DNA from: Cranoglanis bouderius
Lineage: Eukaryota; Chordata; Actinopteri; Siluriformes; Cranoglanididae
Reading direction: 5' to 3'
Length of the DNA: 64,000 nt
NCBI GenBank assembly: GCA_023630585.1
Contig: CM042556.1
Location: 92,001-156,000, forward strand
A program made the position numbers and the translations under genes. Every line of letters begins with the position of its first letter. Positions within the stretch are counted from its first letter, which is position 1. The notes under the pieces are model-generated. The model made no database searches and was not told the origin of the DNA. It was given only the letters and a program-made list of their open reading frames with translations. This document shows positions 35,689 to 46,052 of this stretch, piece after piece.

Positions 35689-38600
35689 ATGGCAAAACGT
35701 TGTCGGGATGAGGAATGTTGTGATCACGGACGAGTATCTAGATTTAGACAAGACGACCTAGGCGATCAGAGAACCAACACCGAAACATTGTGTTATTTAA
35801 TTCAGACACTAGAGGATATGAATAGACATACATCTACAAACGACACGTTGGTGAATTTATTAAACATGGTGAGATCAATGTCGGTTGTCCGGACAGAACA
35901 ACAGCCAGATTCGGCATTAGACTCATCTGACATTTTAAATTCACAACAGGGTGGGGTGTGTGTGGATGATTTATCGCATCATTCACATGATACACAACAA
36001 AATATAGTGTTAACAAGCGACGCTATCGACAAACTTGTAAGAGAGGGTGGTGATATAGGTGAATACACGATTGTTGCGAGACCCAGATTCAATAGTGTGG
36101 AGATACATCGACGTATAAATCTAAGGGTGCTACCTGATGTAGACATGGCCGCATACACTATATTTCTACACGATATAATGGCGGAAATAGTATCATTTTC
36201 CAGACTGTTGGCAGGGGATGGCGGGTTAATTAACATAACGCTGAGCGGTCCTAGTCTAAACTCTGATGTTAATGCAGTCTTGTCACCTAGCAACGACTAT
36301 TGTGTGGACATATTCATAAATCAGCTCGAGAAGATTATGCAGAGTAACACAGATGTGCGGGTTGACGATAGTTTAGATCTAAAAGTAACTGTAGCACGGA
36401 GTAAACAAGGTGGTGGTTATCGAAAAGTGCGTGATCTCGCCCATAACGAGGAAATCAGTAGGAATAGGATGAATCTGTTCTGCCCCGTAAACAAATCTAA
36501 CAATCTGTGTTTTGCAATCTGTCTGGCACATTTTCTAAACCCCCAAAAATAATTCACAGAACTGCAAACCATAGCTGTATCGTTGCAGAAGGCTGTCGGG
36601 TATTCGGAACAGTATAAGATAAGGTTTAATGATATCACGTGTTTTGAGCACATGTTAAACATAAAAATAGTGGTCTTCCACAGATCAAACACAGGCATGC
36701 TGGAAAAGTTTATGACCAGTGATGCACGTCATCACAACACAGTGTTCTTGTACCTGCACGATGGGCACTATTTTATGATTAAGAAGCTGAATGCATTCAT
36801 AGGTACTCCATATGTGTGTGACTACTGTTATCAAGGTTTTACTAGTCGTAGAGATCATCGTTGCAAATATGTATGTGATGTCTGCAATGATCCTGATTGT
36901 TATAAACAGCCCGTCAAAACAAGACGTTGCATCGATTGTTCACGGTACTGCAAATCTGACTATTGTTACTACGCCCATAAACGACCGGCATCAGGACAAG
37001 AACATGCGCAATGCGATGTCACGAAATACTGTCAAAAATGTAATAGGCGTTACCATGTCAGTGCCACAAACTCAAAAAAACACACGTGTTGGTGCTGTGT
37101 GTGTACACTGCCGTGCTGAAACGGTTAATGGCGGTGTGCATCAATGTTTTATACAACCCACAAAGATCGAACCACCTAGTGACAAGTACATATTCTATGA
37201 TTTTGAAACACAGTGTGTGAATGGTAAACACAAAGCTAATTTTGTATGCGCAATAACGTTTAAAGGGGAAGAGTTCACAGCCGCTGGTCCAGATTGCGTA
37301 GAAAGACTCGTTAAAAAGTTTAGACGACCACGTTATCGGAATTTCACATGGATAGCCCACAATGCTTCTGGTTTTGATAACTTTATACTTTTGGAATATT
37401 TCACAAACGCGGGACACACGCTTAAAATCACAATGCAAGGCTGTAGGGTAATTCTAATGTGTGACGACACATTCAAGCAGCGCTTTATCGACAGCTATTC
37501 ATTCATACCCATGCGTCTGGCAATGACACCTGCTGCGTTAAATCTAAACTGTGCAGAGAAAGGTTATTTTCCACACATTTTCAACAGAAAAGAAAATGAG
37601 GATTACATAGGGCCATACCCGGACAAACACTTCTACGGCTATGAGACAATGTCTGACAAAGAGAGGGCGCTGTTTGACGAGTGGTACGCAACAGTATCGG
37701 GCAAGGTGTTTGATTTTAAAGAAGAACTTAGTATGTATGGTAGGAATGACGTCATACTTTTGCGTGAGGCTTGCTTGAAATATCGCTATGAATTCATTCA
37801 ATGCACCAAACTCGATCCGTTTAGATATACTACCTTGGCGGCATGCTGTATGGCCGTGTATAAAACACACTTTCTGCCAAAAGACACATTAGCCCTAACA
37901 CATAACAATGCTTACACACACCAGAACAAGACATACTCAAACATATCCATTGAATGGCTTGAGTATGTTAAAACATCACGTGGTCTAGATATTCAACACG
38001 CGTTAAACCGTGGTGAGATGATGATTGGTAAATATCATCTCGATGGTTATTATGAAAAAGACGGTGTAAAAAAAGCATTCGAATTCAACGGTTGTATGTT
38101 TCACGGGCATGAATGTCTTTATAACCCCAATCATACAAATCCCTTATCAAAAGTGTCTTAGGTACACTCAGAAGACAGTTTGACGATAAGGTGGAAATTT
38201 TAACACACACTTATGGGTTGGATGTGGAGGTGATGTGGGAGTGTGATTGGAACAAAGCTAAACAGACTGATGTTGATGTAATGGCATTTATGGCTACATA
38301 TACGCATCCTGAGAGACTGAAACCGCGTGAAGCATTATTTGGTGGGCGTACTAATGCGTACAAATTATATCATATAGTTGACATCGGTGAGAAAATACGC
38401 TATGTCGACTTCACAAGTCTGTATCCATATTGTCAGGCCAAGAAATGTTACCCCATAGGTCATCCCCAAATAATTTTTAAGGATTTTGAACCTCTTGAAA
38501 ATTATTATGGATTTGTCAAAGCCACGGTGCTGCCGCCGAGAAAACTGCTTCACCCCGTCCTTCCTTATAGGACCGGTGGTAAGCTTATGTTTCCGCTCTG

Positions 38601-39652
38601 TCGTACCTGTGCCGACCAGCAGAATCAGACACCCCCATGATGATGAGGAAAGATCCATTTCAGGTTGTTGGGTCAGTATTGAGTTGTTAAAAGCTGTGGA
38701 GAAGGGGTATGTTGTTACGAAAGTGGATGAGGTGTGGCATTTTCCACAGCGTTCGGAAACCTTGTTTTGTGATTATGTTAAAACGTTTTTACAGTACAAA
38801 CAAGAGGCCAGCGGATTCCCCGTGAGTGTTGTGACAGACGCAGACAAAGAGGCATACATTGCCGATTATTTTGAAAAAGAGGGTATTAAACTGAATCACG
38901 ACAAGATAATCCTTAACCCCGCACGTAGGTCTATTAATAAACTTCTGTTGAACTCGCTTTGGGGTCGATTCTCTATGCGTGAAAATTTACCGTGTACAGA
39001 GTTGCTTTCAGATCCTGAGCAGTTCGCCCAACACATTTTTGGTGGTGGACATGACGTTAAACACTTCTCGTCCGTGTCAGACACTGTTGCTCTAATACAA
39101 TGGTGTTACACTGATGGTAAATGTGGGCAGACCCGCGACATTAACATCTTCCTTGGTGCGTTTACAACAGCGCATGCGCGTCTAGAACTGTATGATCTAA
39201 TGGACAAGTTGGGTGATAGGTTGTTGTACAGTGACACAGACAGCGTTATCTTTACATCTAGAGATGGTGACTGGGACCCCCCATTGGGGCCTTACCTCGG
39301 TAATCTAACTGACGAAATTGGGGATGGCGACCATATTGTAGAGTTTTGTTCAGGGGGTCCGAAAACATACGGCTACCGTACTGCTAAGGGGTCTGTTTGT
39401 ATGAAGGTCAAAGGTATCACGCTCAATGCTGTAAACGCAAAAGCCATTAGGTTAGACACACTGATCGGACTTGTTGATAACTATGTCGTGGCGGGTGATA
39501 ACGGTCGTCATATACTGGCACACACCGATAGTATAGCGAGAGATAAAAAACGCTTCACACTTCACAATAGGACAGTCGTCAAAAAGTTTAAGGTAGTGTA
39601 CAACAAACGTGTGCTCCTCCCTGATTTCACAACAATTCCCTATGGGTTCTGA
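35689..39652 (+). pseudogene. polB: Protein-primed family B DNA polymerase (Polinton PolB), disrupted
   Basis: The gene spans about 1,320 codons from ATG 35,689. The N-terminal third has no named domain but includes the NNLCFAICLAHF block typical of Polinton PolB. A Cys/His-rich zinc-finger-like region follows at 36,810-37,140. Exonuclease motifs FYDFET (37,193), WIAHNASGFDN and YGRNDVILL come next. Polymerase motifs are VDFTSLYP (about 38,403), KLLLNSLWGRF and YSDTDSV (about 39,227). Breaks: in-frame TAA at 36,550-36,552, a frameshift at the A7 run 37,074-37,080, one near 38,155, and one at the C5 run 38,632-38,636. All catalytic motifs survive, so decay is recent or some breaks are sequence errors. 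The enzyme replicates the element from a protein primer. Confidence 0.9.
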
Positions 39653-39653
39653 C

Positions 39654-40250
39654 ATGTTTTTTGAACACAGGGGTGTTTGAGACACTGGTGGTTTTGATTT
39701 CAGATTACAGCACCCATTTTCATGTGTGATAAGTGGGCCTTCAAACTCAGGAAAGTCATATTTTGTAAAAATGTTGTTGCAAAATGCTGTACAGATGATT
39801 TCTAAAAAAATTGAAAACATTGTATATATTTATGATTGTTGGCAGCCGTTGTATGATGAATTATTGAAAATATGCAAAATAAAATTTATTGAAGGACTAC
39901 CACAGACTCTAAACGATGATGAAATGTTCCCAATCAACAAAACTACTTTGTTAATAATGGATGATTTGATGAAAGAGGCCAGCGGGAGCAACGAGGTGGA
40001 AAAGGTGTTCACACAGTATGTTCACCATAGAAACCTTAGTGCTATTTATATCGTGCAGAATTTATTTTGTCAGGGTAAATCCAGCAGGACTATCAGCTTA
40101 AACACAAATTATCTGATGTTGTTTAAAAACCCTAGAGACGTCAACCAAGTGAGTGTACTAGGAAGACAAATGTACCCGGGTAACACAAAATTTTTTTATG
40201 GAGTGTTATCAAGACGCGACCAACAAACCTTTCGGGTACCTAATGATTGA
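39654..40250 (+). pseudogene. FtsK/HerA-type genome-packaging ATPase, in-frame stop near start
   Basis: The Walker A motif GPSNSGKS lies about 30 residues in, and a Walker B-like LLIMDDL is near 39,955. A later TRT/IVQNLF-type sensor region fits the A32-like packaging ATPases of Polintons and large DNA viruses, which pump DNA into capsids. The ATG at 39,654 is two bases after the PolB stop, but its ninth codon is TGA (39,678-39,680). Translation from a downstream start would have to begin at a non-ATG codon just before Walker A, since conserved residues (QHPFSCVI) precede it. The rest of the frame is intact. It is either a pseudogene or starts unusually. Confidence 0.8.
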
Positions 40251-40379
40251 TTATAAAACAAATACACCCGAACACTATCGGCTCAGAACAGATTTACTCT
40301 CAACGTATCCTGTTGTATACATACAGAAAAGTAAATAGTTGAGGGGAAAAAGTGTTGGATTGTAAAAAATAAAAAAAAA

Positions 40380-40706
40380 ATGTCGGATAGACTTTGTAGA
40401 AACATACCTCTTTTAAAAATATTATTAAACGCTACACCCAAACAGAGACGTGTCATTTTACAGTCTGCAGCAGATGAACTCATTGCGACTTTGTGTGAAG
40501 TGGCTCTTAACGTTCTCCACGGGAATATTCCACTCACGGTGTCACAATACCGCAAACTGAGAAGGAATAAAAGTGCTCTGAAGCTTGTGGCTGACAAGAA
40601 AATAGCTGTTAAGAGAAAAAGACGTCTGATAAACCAGCAGGGGGGGTTTTCTACTACCGCTATTAAGTGTGGCAATACCGTTTATCAGCAATCTGGTCAC
40701 ATCTAG
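40380..40706 (+). CDS. Small conserved Polinton protein, 108 codons as written, C-terminus shifted
   Basis: The basic N-terminal part (LLKILLNATPKQRRVIL, LNVLHGNIPLT) matches a small protein found in many Polintons, whose function is not known to me. In that family a Lys-rich stretch and Gly-Gly-Phe are followed by a hydrophobic tail. Here the tail is polar in the written frame, and a hydrophobic, Leu/Pro-rich end lies in the adjacent frame just after a G7 run at 40,640-40,646. A one-base length difference in that run would explain this. The gene sits between the ATPase and the next conserved small gene. Confidence 0.7.
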   Translation: MSDRLCRNIPLLKILLNATPKQRRVILQSAADELIATLCEVALNVLHGNIPLTVSQYRKLRRNKSALKLVADKKIAVKRKRRLINQQGGFSTTAIKCGNTVYQQSGHI

Positions 40707-40711
40707 ATAAT

Positions 40712-41493
40712 ATGGTGGGGATGGAGTATGCAGAGAAGATGTTTTTAGTACCCCAGCATCAAATAAATAAACTAACGACCCCCCGCGCGAGACTATTCAA
40801 CGAGTTGTGGAGAATGATTTGGATGCGACCATAAGAAGTATTTTGCACAGATCTGATTTGGACGATTATGAAAAGGCTAAGTTGTATACAAATACATTAC
40901 AACGTTTTTTAACAATCGCAAGACAGGGGGACCGTGAAACCAACACGTTAACATTAACACTCCCACAGCCTGACGGTATTGAAAAAGAAGAAGAACAGTC
41001 CTCTGCGACGGGTGTGGGGGTTCACGATATTTCAGACGGTGTTGTGCTCGATGTTTTGAAGAATGTACCACAGAGGAGTGTAAAAAACGCTCGTTACATT
41101 TTAGATAAAATTTCTAAATCTAAAGACGTTGCATCTTGGGCTGAGTCGGGGGAGTTTGTGTTTAAAGGCAGAACAATCCACGGGTCGCACATGCTCGATT
41201 TAGTCAAAGGTGTCACTGCTCCACAAAAGGTTTCTGATGCGCTGAGACCTATTGGCTGGAATGAGTTTCTGCAGGCTTTTTCTATTTTAAATATACCATA
41301 CTCGACGGTGCCGAATCGTTATGTCAGACAAGTTATTAACTCTTTCAAAAACAATACGACACCTATTATAACCAGCACATCTAAGAACAGTAAAAAAGGA
41401 CAGAAAGCGGCAGCATCACACACAAATTATTCAGACGAGCCTGCATTATTCAGCTCGCCGCCTCTCGACGCGAGTCAATGGTTGAAATATTAA
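40712..41493 (+). pseudogene. Conserved Polinton protein of unknown function, frameshifted near its start
   Basis: ATG 40,712 opens a frame with MEYAEKMFLVPQHQ, a conserved start of this family. After a C6 run at 40,779-40,784 the family resemblance moves to the next frame (VENDLDATIRSIL, YEKAKLYTNTLQRFL), which stays open to 41,493. The middle has a W-containing VFKGRTIHGSHMLDLV block, and the C-terminus ends in a Trp-Leu-Lys-Tyr motif. The role is unknown; its constant place between the ATPase and the capsid block suggests a structural or assembly job, by inference only. Confidence 0.65.
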
Positions 41494-41638
41494 TCTCAGA
41501 GATTTTGTATGTTCTGTTTCCTATTTTGGACTTATTATACTGATTGTGTTGTATGTGTAATATTAATAATGATAATAAAAAAGTCAACAACAACAAAAAA
41601 GGGTGTTCTATTCTTTAGTTGTTGTTTATTTGAGAATG
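41494..41638. terminator. Convergent gene ends with facing poly(A) signals
   Basis: AATAAA at 41,574-41,579 serves the plus-strand genes. TTTATT at 41,625-41,630 (AATAAA on the minus strand) serves the protease side. The region is AT-rich and non-coding and marks the switch between the two halves of the element. Confidence 0.7.
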
Positions 41639-42175
41639 TTAAGCATGATACATAAACACATCACATGTCTGAACACAGTGTATACAATTGGAAACATTTT
41701 CATTACAACGGTTTTGTTTTAGTTTTTTCACAAAAACAGTTACCTTTTTGTCATTTTTAATAAAATCATCGGTATACAGACTCATCACATAATCATAATT
41801 ATATCCCTTTGACATATGGTAAAGAAAGAACACACAATGCTGCCCGCATGTTTCTGATGAAAAATCTTGGACTTGCACTGATGAATATTGTACAACACTA
41901 GAATTGGTGTTTAGAAAGTTTTTAATAAGTGACGGAAAACGTGGGTAATCTGGTTTATTACCAAAGCTGTCGAAAAAACAACCCACCCCATCTTCATTTA
42001 TGTATATACACAACCAGTGTTCACCTGGGAGTCCTGACGGATGCGTGTTTATCACTACCATGGCGGGTAATTTTTTTAATGGTTCTTTTGGAAGATAGTC
42101 ACACGGGAGCACCCCGAGAAAATATGTGTTGTATGAGATCTTGTCCATGACGGCCGTAAGTTCTAGTGTGTCCAT
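41639..42175 (-). CDS. Adenain-like cysteine protease
   Basis: The 178-residue protein carries the adenovirus-protease catalytic set in order: His53 (GEHWLC), Asp69 (FFDSFG), Gln103 (VQVQDF) and Cys110 (TCGQHC). Enzymes of this family cleave capsid and core precursors during virion maturation. The length is slightly under that of adenovirus proteases but usual for Polintons. The frame is intact. It is the last gene of the leftward block, directly downstream of hexon. Confidence 0.9.
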   Translation of the reverse strand: MDTLELTAVMDKISYNTYFLGVLPCDYLPKEPLKKLPAMVVINTHPSGLPGEHWLCIYINEDGVGCFFDSFGNKPDYPRFPSLIKNFLNTNSSVVQYSSVQVQDFSSETCGQHCVFFLYHMSKGYNYDYVMSLYTDDFIKNDKKVTVFVKKLKQNRCNENVSNCIHCVQTCDVFMYHA

Positions 42176-42221
42176 TTTTTAATTTTTATTTTACATATTA
42201 ATAGTAGTCAACCATGATCTG

Positions 42222-43505
42222 TCAACGATTTGACACTTCGATTATGCTGTCGAATATGGCATAAACAATCAAATTAATCGTTCTGGGTAGCGGCTGTCTA
42301 AAACGGGCTTCTAGTCTGATGTTTCCAGACTTGATGAGTGAAATGTGTTGGCCACACTCCTCGTCTGGCGTGAGGTTGAATGCGTACAATGTGTACCCCT
42401 GAAGAAAATCTTCTCTATCTATTGAAAGAGGTTGATTTTTAAGATGTTTTCCAGAAGCCAGCGCTAACTGATAAAATTCACGTACTGCAGAACCGCTTTC
42501 ATATTCTGGTTGCAGAGGCTTCGCGGGGTGTTGCTGACAATCCAGATAAATAGCCAAAAATTCTAGGTCATAGTTTTTAAAAGCAAATGGATTTTTATTA
42601 TAAGCTCCTGTAAATGCATCATTATCAACCATCGCTAGAACCACCGATTTTGGCATGGTTCCTAAGAATAAATTTTCTTGATTACAGACGCGTGATCCAG
42701 CAGGAATTGAAAAATTTTTCAGACACACGCGATCTATAGGATATTTAGCGGTTGTCATTAACAACGTCTTTGCATGCCCCAATCTTACAGCCGGCGATAC
42801 AGACACTTTTTTTACAAATAGTGACGCTGATAGAATATTTAGCTTATATTGTGCAGCGTTGCTCCTCATCAAGCAGAATTCGTCTTTACCCCTTGTCATA
42901 CGGATTTTAATGTCCACGCCATTAAGCATAAGTTTTTCTTGAAAGAATATGTCGCTGTGTATAGGGGCTAGAAGTTCCACGACATTGCTCGCATTGGTAA
43001 AAGCAGCTCTTTTTGTGAGCCCGTGATTACCACCTGCGGGGTCTGATACATCCATATGTCCCGCCGTGTCTTTGTAAAACAATGCCGCTGAGAAAAGTGT
43101 TTCAAGTGCGTCTCTACCATAATTGGTGAGACACTCTATTATGCATCGATAAGGGTATGTACTAGAACTCTGCGATATAAGACGGTCTCCTAACGACACA
43201 TCCACTTGTGAAAATATAGTCGCGCCTGGATAATTAATAAGGCCCACGGGTGCTCCGTCCGCAATATCCGTGCCATCAGCGTTAGTGATTTTGAGACGCA
43301 AAAATACTAGTGTGTTGTTTAGATCTACATAATCCTCTCCAGTCCCCGCTATAAAAAATTCCAGTGGTGATGAGTCCGATATGGCTGATAACGGTGGTAC
43401 TTCTATATAAGTGTTTTTTTCAATAGCTGTTTGAGTCATTGGTACTGTGAACAGATCCAGTTCGGTTTTTAAACACTCTTCTGACATGTTGTGTAGTAAG
43501 GCCAT
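42222..43505 (-). CDS. Hexon, major capsid protein
   Basis: An intact 427-residue frame. The family is recognised by the N-terminal block (ELDLFTVPMTQTAIEKN, then PLEFFIAGTGEDYVDL) and the downstream QVDVSLGDRLIS and YPYRCIIECL blocks, all typical of Polinton/adintovirus hexons with a double jelly-roll fold. Trimers of this protein build the icosahedral faces. The start codon lies inside the 3' end of the basic core protein frame as written. It is well preserved compared with the replication genes. Confidence 0.9.
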   Translation of the reverse strand: MALLHNMSEECLKTELDLFTVPMTQTAIEKNTYIEVPPLSAISDSSPLEFFIAGTGEDYVDLNNTLVFLRLKITNADGTDIADGAPVGLINYPGATIFSQVDVSLGDRLISQSSSTYPYRCIIECLTNYGRDALETLFSAALFYKDTAGHMDVSDPAGGNHGLTKRAAFTNASNVVELLAPIHSDIFFQEKLMLNGVDIKIRMTRGKDEFCLMRSNAAQYKLNILSASLFVKKVSVSPAVRLGHAKTLLMTTAKYPIDRVCLKNFSIPAGSRVCNQENLFLGTMPKSVVLAMVDNDAFTGAYNKNPFAFKNYDLEFLAIYLDCQQHPAKPLQPEYESGSAVREFYQLALASGKHLKNQPLSIDREDFLQGYTLYAFNLTPDEECGQHISLIKSGNIRLEARFRQPLPRTINLIVYAIFDSIIEVSNR

Positions 43506-43993
43506 GATCTAGAATATTGTTTTAACGTGGGTCTTTGGTCTTTTTTTTTTTTTTTTGATGTAGCGCTTTTTGTTGTCACCACGCGTCTTCTCTTTACAAC
43601 TGACGCATTCTTAACATTGTGTTTTGTTTTCTTTCGTACCTGACCACTCCTCCGAATCCCTGGTGGTCTAGTTGATCTATTGAGAGCCATAGCCATCAAC
43701 CCGGAGCCGTCTTGTGTATCACCGTTATTAAAAGACCGTGATAACGTATTGGTAACAACGTCGCTTAGTATGTTTTTTGCAGCTGATTTAAGATGAGGTT
43801 TGGCTATGCTAAACCCCCATTTTAGCAATGGTATGGCCATTCTAAAGAGCCCCCTAAACATTCCACCCAGACCTGCGCCATACATTACCCCCCCACCGGC
43901 ATACCCCGGGAGTCCATTACCGGCTTGATTCTGGTAATAGGCTACATAACGCATGGGGTCTATGTTGTTCATGTTATTGAGATACACCATCAT
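43469..43993 (-). CDS. Basic core/pVI-like capsid protein, C-terminus shifted at a poly-A run
   Basis: The 174 residues start with a Gly/Tyr-rich segment, followed by an amphipathic-looking stretch (MFRGLFRMAIPLLKWG) and then a Lys/Arg-rich C-terminal half. This matches the small basic proteins encoded between penton and hexon in Polintons, which are compared with adenovirus pVI or pX. A 16-base A run on the coding strand (43,541-43,556 on plus) interrupts the Lys-rich part. In the written frame the end overlaps hexon; in another frame a stop at 43,509-43,511 would end the protein just before the hexon ATG with a Thr-Ile-Phe end, closer to the family pattern. The start overlaps the penton stop (TAATG). 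Confidence 0.65.
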   Translation of the reverse strand: MMVYLNNMNNIDPMRYVAYYQNQAGNGLPGYAGGGVMYGAGLGGMFRGLFRMAIPLLKWGFSIAKPHLKSAAKNILSDVVTNTLSRSFNNGDTQDGSGLMAMALNRSTRPPGIRRSGQVRKKTKHNVKNASVVKRRRVVTTKSATSKKKKKDQRPTLKQYSRSWPYYTTCQKSV

Positions 43994-44835
43994 TAAACAA
44001 ACTGTTTCACAGGTCTAAAGTGTAGTTTGACACACACCTTCCCGTAACTGAAAGGCACGTCTTGATTTTGATCGTCTTTCACCTGTATAGTTATTTCTGT
44101 GATGGACGATTTGTTAACTGACACGTAATGCGGTCTATCGTATCTGACAGTAATATTCTTATTAATATCACCGTCTATATGCACACAACGTAGTAGTGGT
44201 ACGTGGTGGTCGCCAACTGATTGATATTCTATAATATCTGTGTATATATACATGGTGTAGAACCCCCCGTTTATATCCGCCTGATATGGGGCATACGTCA
44301 CAGACGTATACCCTACTATGTGTTTTTCATGATTTTGATTACTAGTTTCTATAGCAATACCTGGTTTTAAACCTAAAATATTAGCTAGTTTTCCATAAAA
44401 TGTCAATGACGTCTTCGGAGGGGCTTTCAGAAACACTTTGTTTTTAATATGGTCATAACCGAGACTCGTCCCCGATGGTAGGTTTGCGTTGATCCCTCCG
44501 ATCAGGAAAGGAATATCCTCATAATAACCCGCCTTTAACGTGTAAGGTATGTTTGATGTTCTCCGATCGCCGGTGATGAAAAGTTCTTTGGGGTCAACAT
44601 GATTCTTAATAACTGATGGCTTTGTTTCATCATAGCTGAAAATGAACGTAGCATCTGTCTCATTAAACGTGTACCACGACACGGGGTATTCAAATTCGAT
44701 TAACCCCACTTGCCATTCTCCTTTTAAATTTATACCTTTCGCCAATCTGGTTGTGTAATTAGATATGCGGTTTTCCGGATAAACAGATAATGATGCGTTG
44801 CATGGCAACGTTACATAAAAACCACCCTCTGCCAT
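43993..44835 (-). CDS. Penton, minor capsid protein
   Basis: An intact 280-residue frame. The N-terminal blocks (GGFYVTLPCNASLSVYPEN, then WQVGLIEFEYPVSWYT) match Polinton/adintovirus pentons, which have a single jelly roll and occupy the capsid vertices. Its place between integrase and core protein is the usual one. The stop overlaps the start of the next gene by one base, which fits a tightly packed transcription unit. Confidence 0.88.
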   Translation of the reverse strand: MAEGGFYVTLPCNASLSVYPENRISNYTTRLAKGINLKGEWQVGLIEFEYPVSWYTFNETDATFIFSYDETKPSVIKNHVDPKELFITGDRRTSNIPYTLKAGYYEDIPFLIGGINANLPSGTSLGYDHIKNKVFLKAPPKTSLTFYGKLANILGLKPGIAIETSNQNHEKHIVGYTSVTYAPYQADINGGFYTMYIYTDIIEYQSVGDHHVPLLRCVHIDGDINKNITVRYDRPHYVSVNKSSITEITIQVKDDQNQDVPFSYGKVCVKLHFRPVKQFV

Positions 44836-44882
44836 GGCTGTTTTTTACGAGTGTGGGTCGGACACGTGTTGGGCTTTTATTT

Positions 44883-45971
44883 TTATGGTATCTGCACATC
44901 GACCAAGTCTTTCTGGTCGATCCACGACGCAAATTTTGCAGGCCATCCGAGCCATCGAACCAACACCATTGTTTTTCGACCTTGTTTCTTTTTGTCTAAA
45001 ATTTTTTCCACTTTAAACGCCTTGTTTTTGTTCACAATTATTTTTTGTAATTCCTCCTCATAAAATACTCCATCGATGACATCACCATCATAATCACATA
45101 GTCTGTACACCGGAGGGTCTCGAGGCACACGTTCCGTTATGGTGAAAAATTCATGCGTATAGTTTTCCTCATACCCTTTTGTGAATACCCCTCTTGCTTT
45201 AGAAATTCTAACAACATCACCAATTTTATATTTAAAAACGGGGTTGGTACAGTGAGCTCCGCTAGCACCATACAGATTATGAAACACCACAGACTCGTTC
45301 TCTCTGTTCACATCAACCGGTCTCATTTTAATGCTACGGTGAAAACTCACATTGTACCCATCTGTGATATCTTGAAGTACATCTACGTAACGTTTGGAAT
45401 TTGTTGCTGTTAAATATCTCCACATCCTACCTTTTAAGGTTCTATTAAACCGCTCAATGACACAGGCTTTTAATTCTGTGGCAGGTGCAAAATGTATGAT
45501 ATTGTACTTTTTTGTCATGCTTTGAAAATGTTTATTAAAAAACTCCTTTCCGTTGTCTGTCTGTAATTTGCGCGGCACACGACCTTCCTTCAGTATAGAT
45601 ACGAAAGCTTTAGTTACCTCGATTCCTGATTTATTTTTTAATAAACGCGTCCATGCATATTTACTAAACACATCTATACACGTCAACAGAAAACGTTTAT
45701 TGTCATTTTCCGCAGCGTATGCAGACATGTCAACTAGATCGGCCTGGAACTGTATATCGATGCCATAGACAAAAACACGATTCCTTTTGAAATTCAAACG
45801 AGGATTTCTGTGTAGCGTGTACGCGTCCTCTCCGGCCAGCCATTCCGAAACCTGTTTATCGTTTAGGCGAATACCCGTTTCCTTTAAAACAGCATCTTTT
45901 AAACGTTTTTTACCTCCCGAAGACCCTGGATTAGAAGGGTTGTAATAAATTTTTTTCATTTCTTCAGTCAT
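44883..45971 (-). CDS. int: Retroviral-type integrase with C-terminal chromodomain
   Basis: The 362-residue frame is intact. The catalytic acidic residues are Asp78 (FQADLVDM), Asp139 (LQTDNGKEF) and Glu173 (VIERFNRTLK), with 33 residues between the last two, as in other Polinton integrases. An SH3-like segment follows (YKIGDVVRISKARGVFTKGY). The C-terminus from about residue 315 is a chromodomain (FKVEKILDKK, VRWLGWP, SWIDQKDL) with the aromatic residues of the methyl-lysine cage partly visible. The protein joins element ends to target DNA and makes the 6-bp duplication seen here. Its neighbours are penton downstream and accessory genes upstream. Confidence 0.92.
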   Translation of the reverse strand: MTEEMKKIYYNPSNPGSSGGKKRLKDAVLKETGIRLNDKQVSEWLAGEDAYTLHRNPRLNFKRNRVFVYGIDIQFQADLVDMSAYAAENDNKRFLLTCIDVFSKYAWTRLLKNKSGIEVTKAFVSILKEGRVPRKLQTDNGKEFFNKHFQSMTKKYNIIHFAPATELKACVIERFNRTLKGRMWRYLTATNSKRYVDVLQDITDGYNVSFHRSIKMRPVDVNRENESVVFHNLYGASGAHCTNPVFKYKIGDVVRISKARGVFTKGYEENYTHEFFTITERVPRDPPVYRLCDYDGDVIDGVFYEEELQKIIVNKNKAFKVEKILDKKKQGRKTMVLVRWLGWPAKFASWIDQKDLVDVQIP

Positions 45972-46052
45972 GTTGACGGTTCAGACTCCACAAAAGAATA
46001 ACACATGTGTTTTAATTGTTTGAGATTTTATTTTCGATGAAAGAAATCAACA

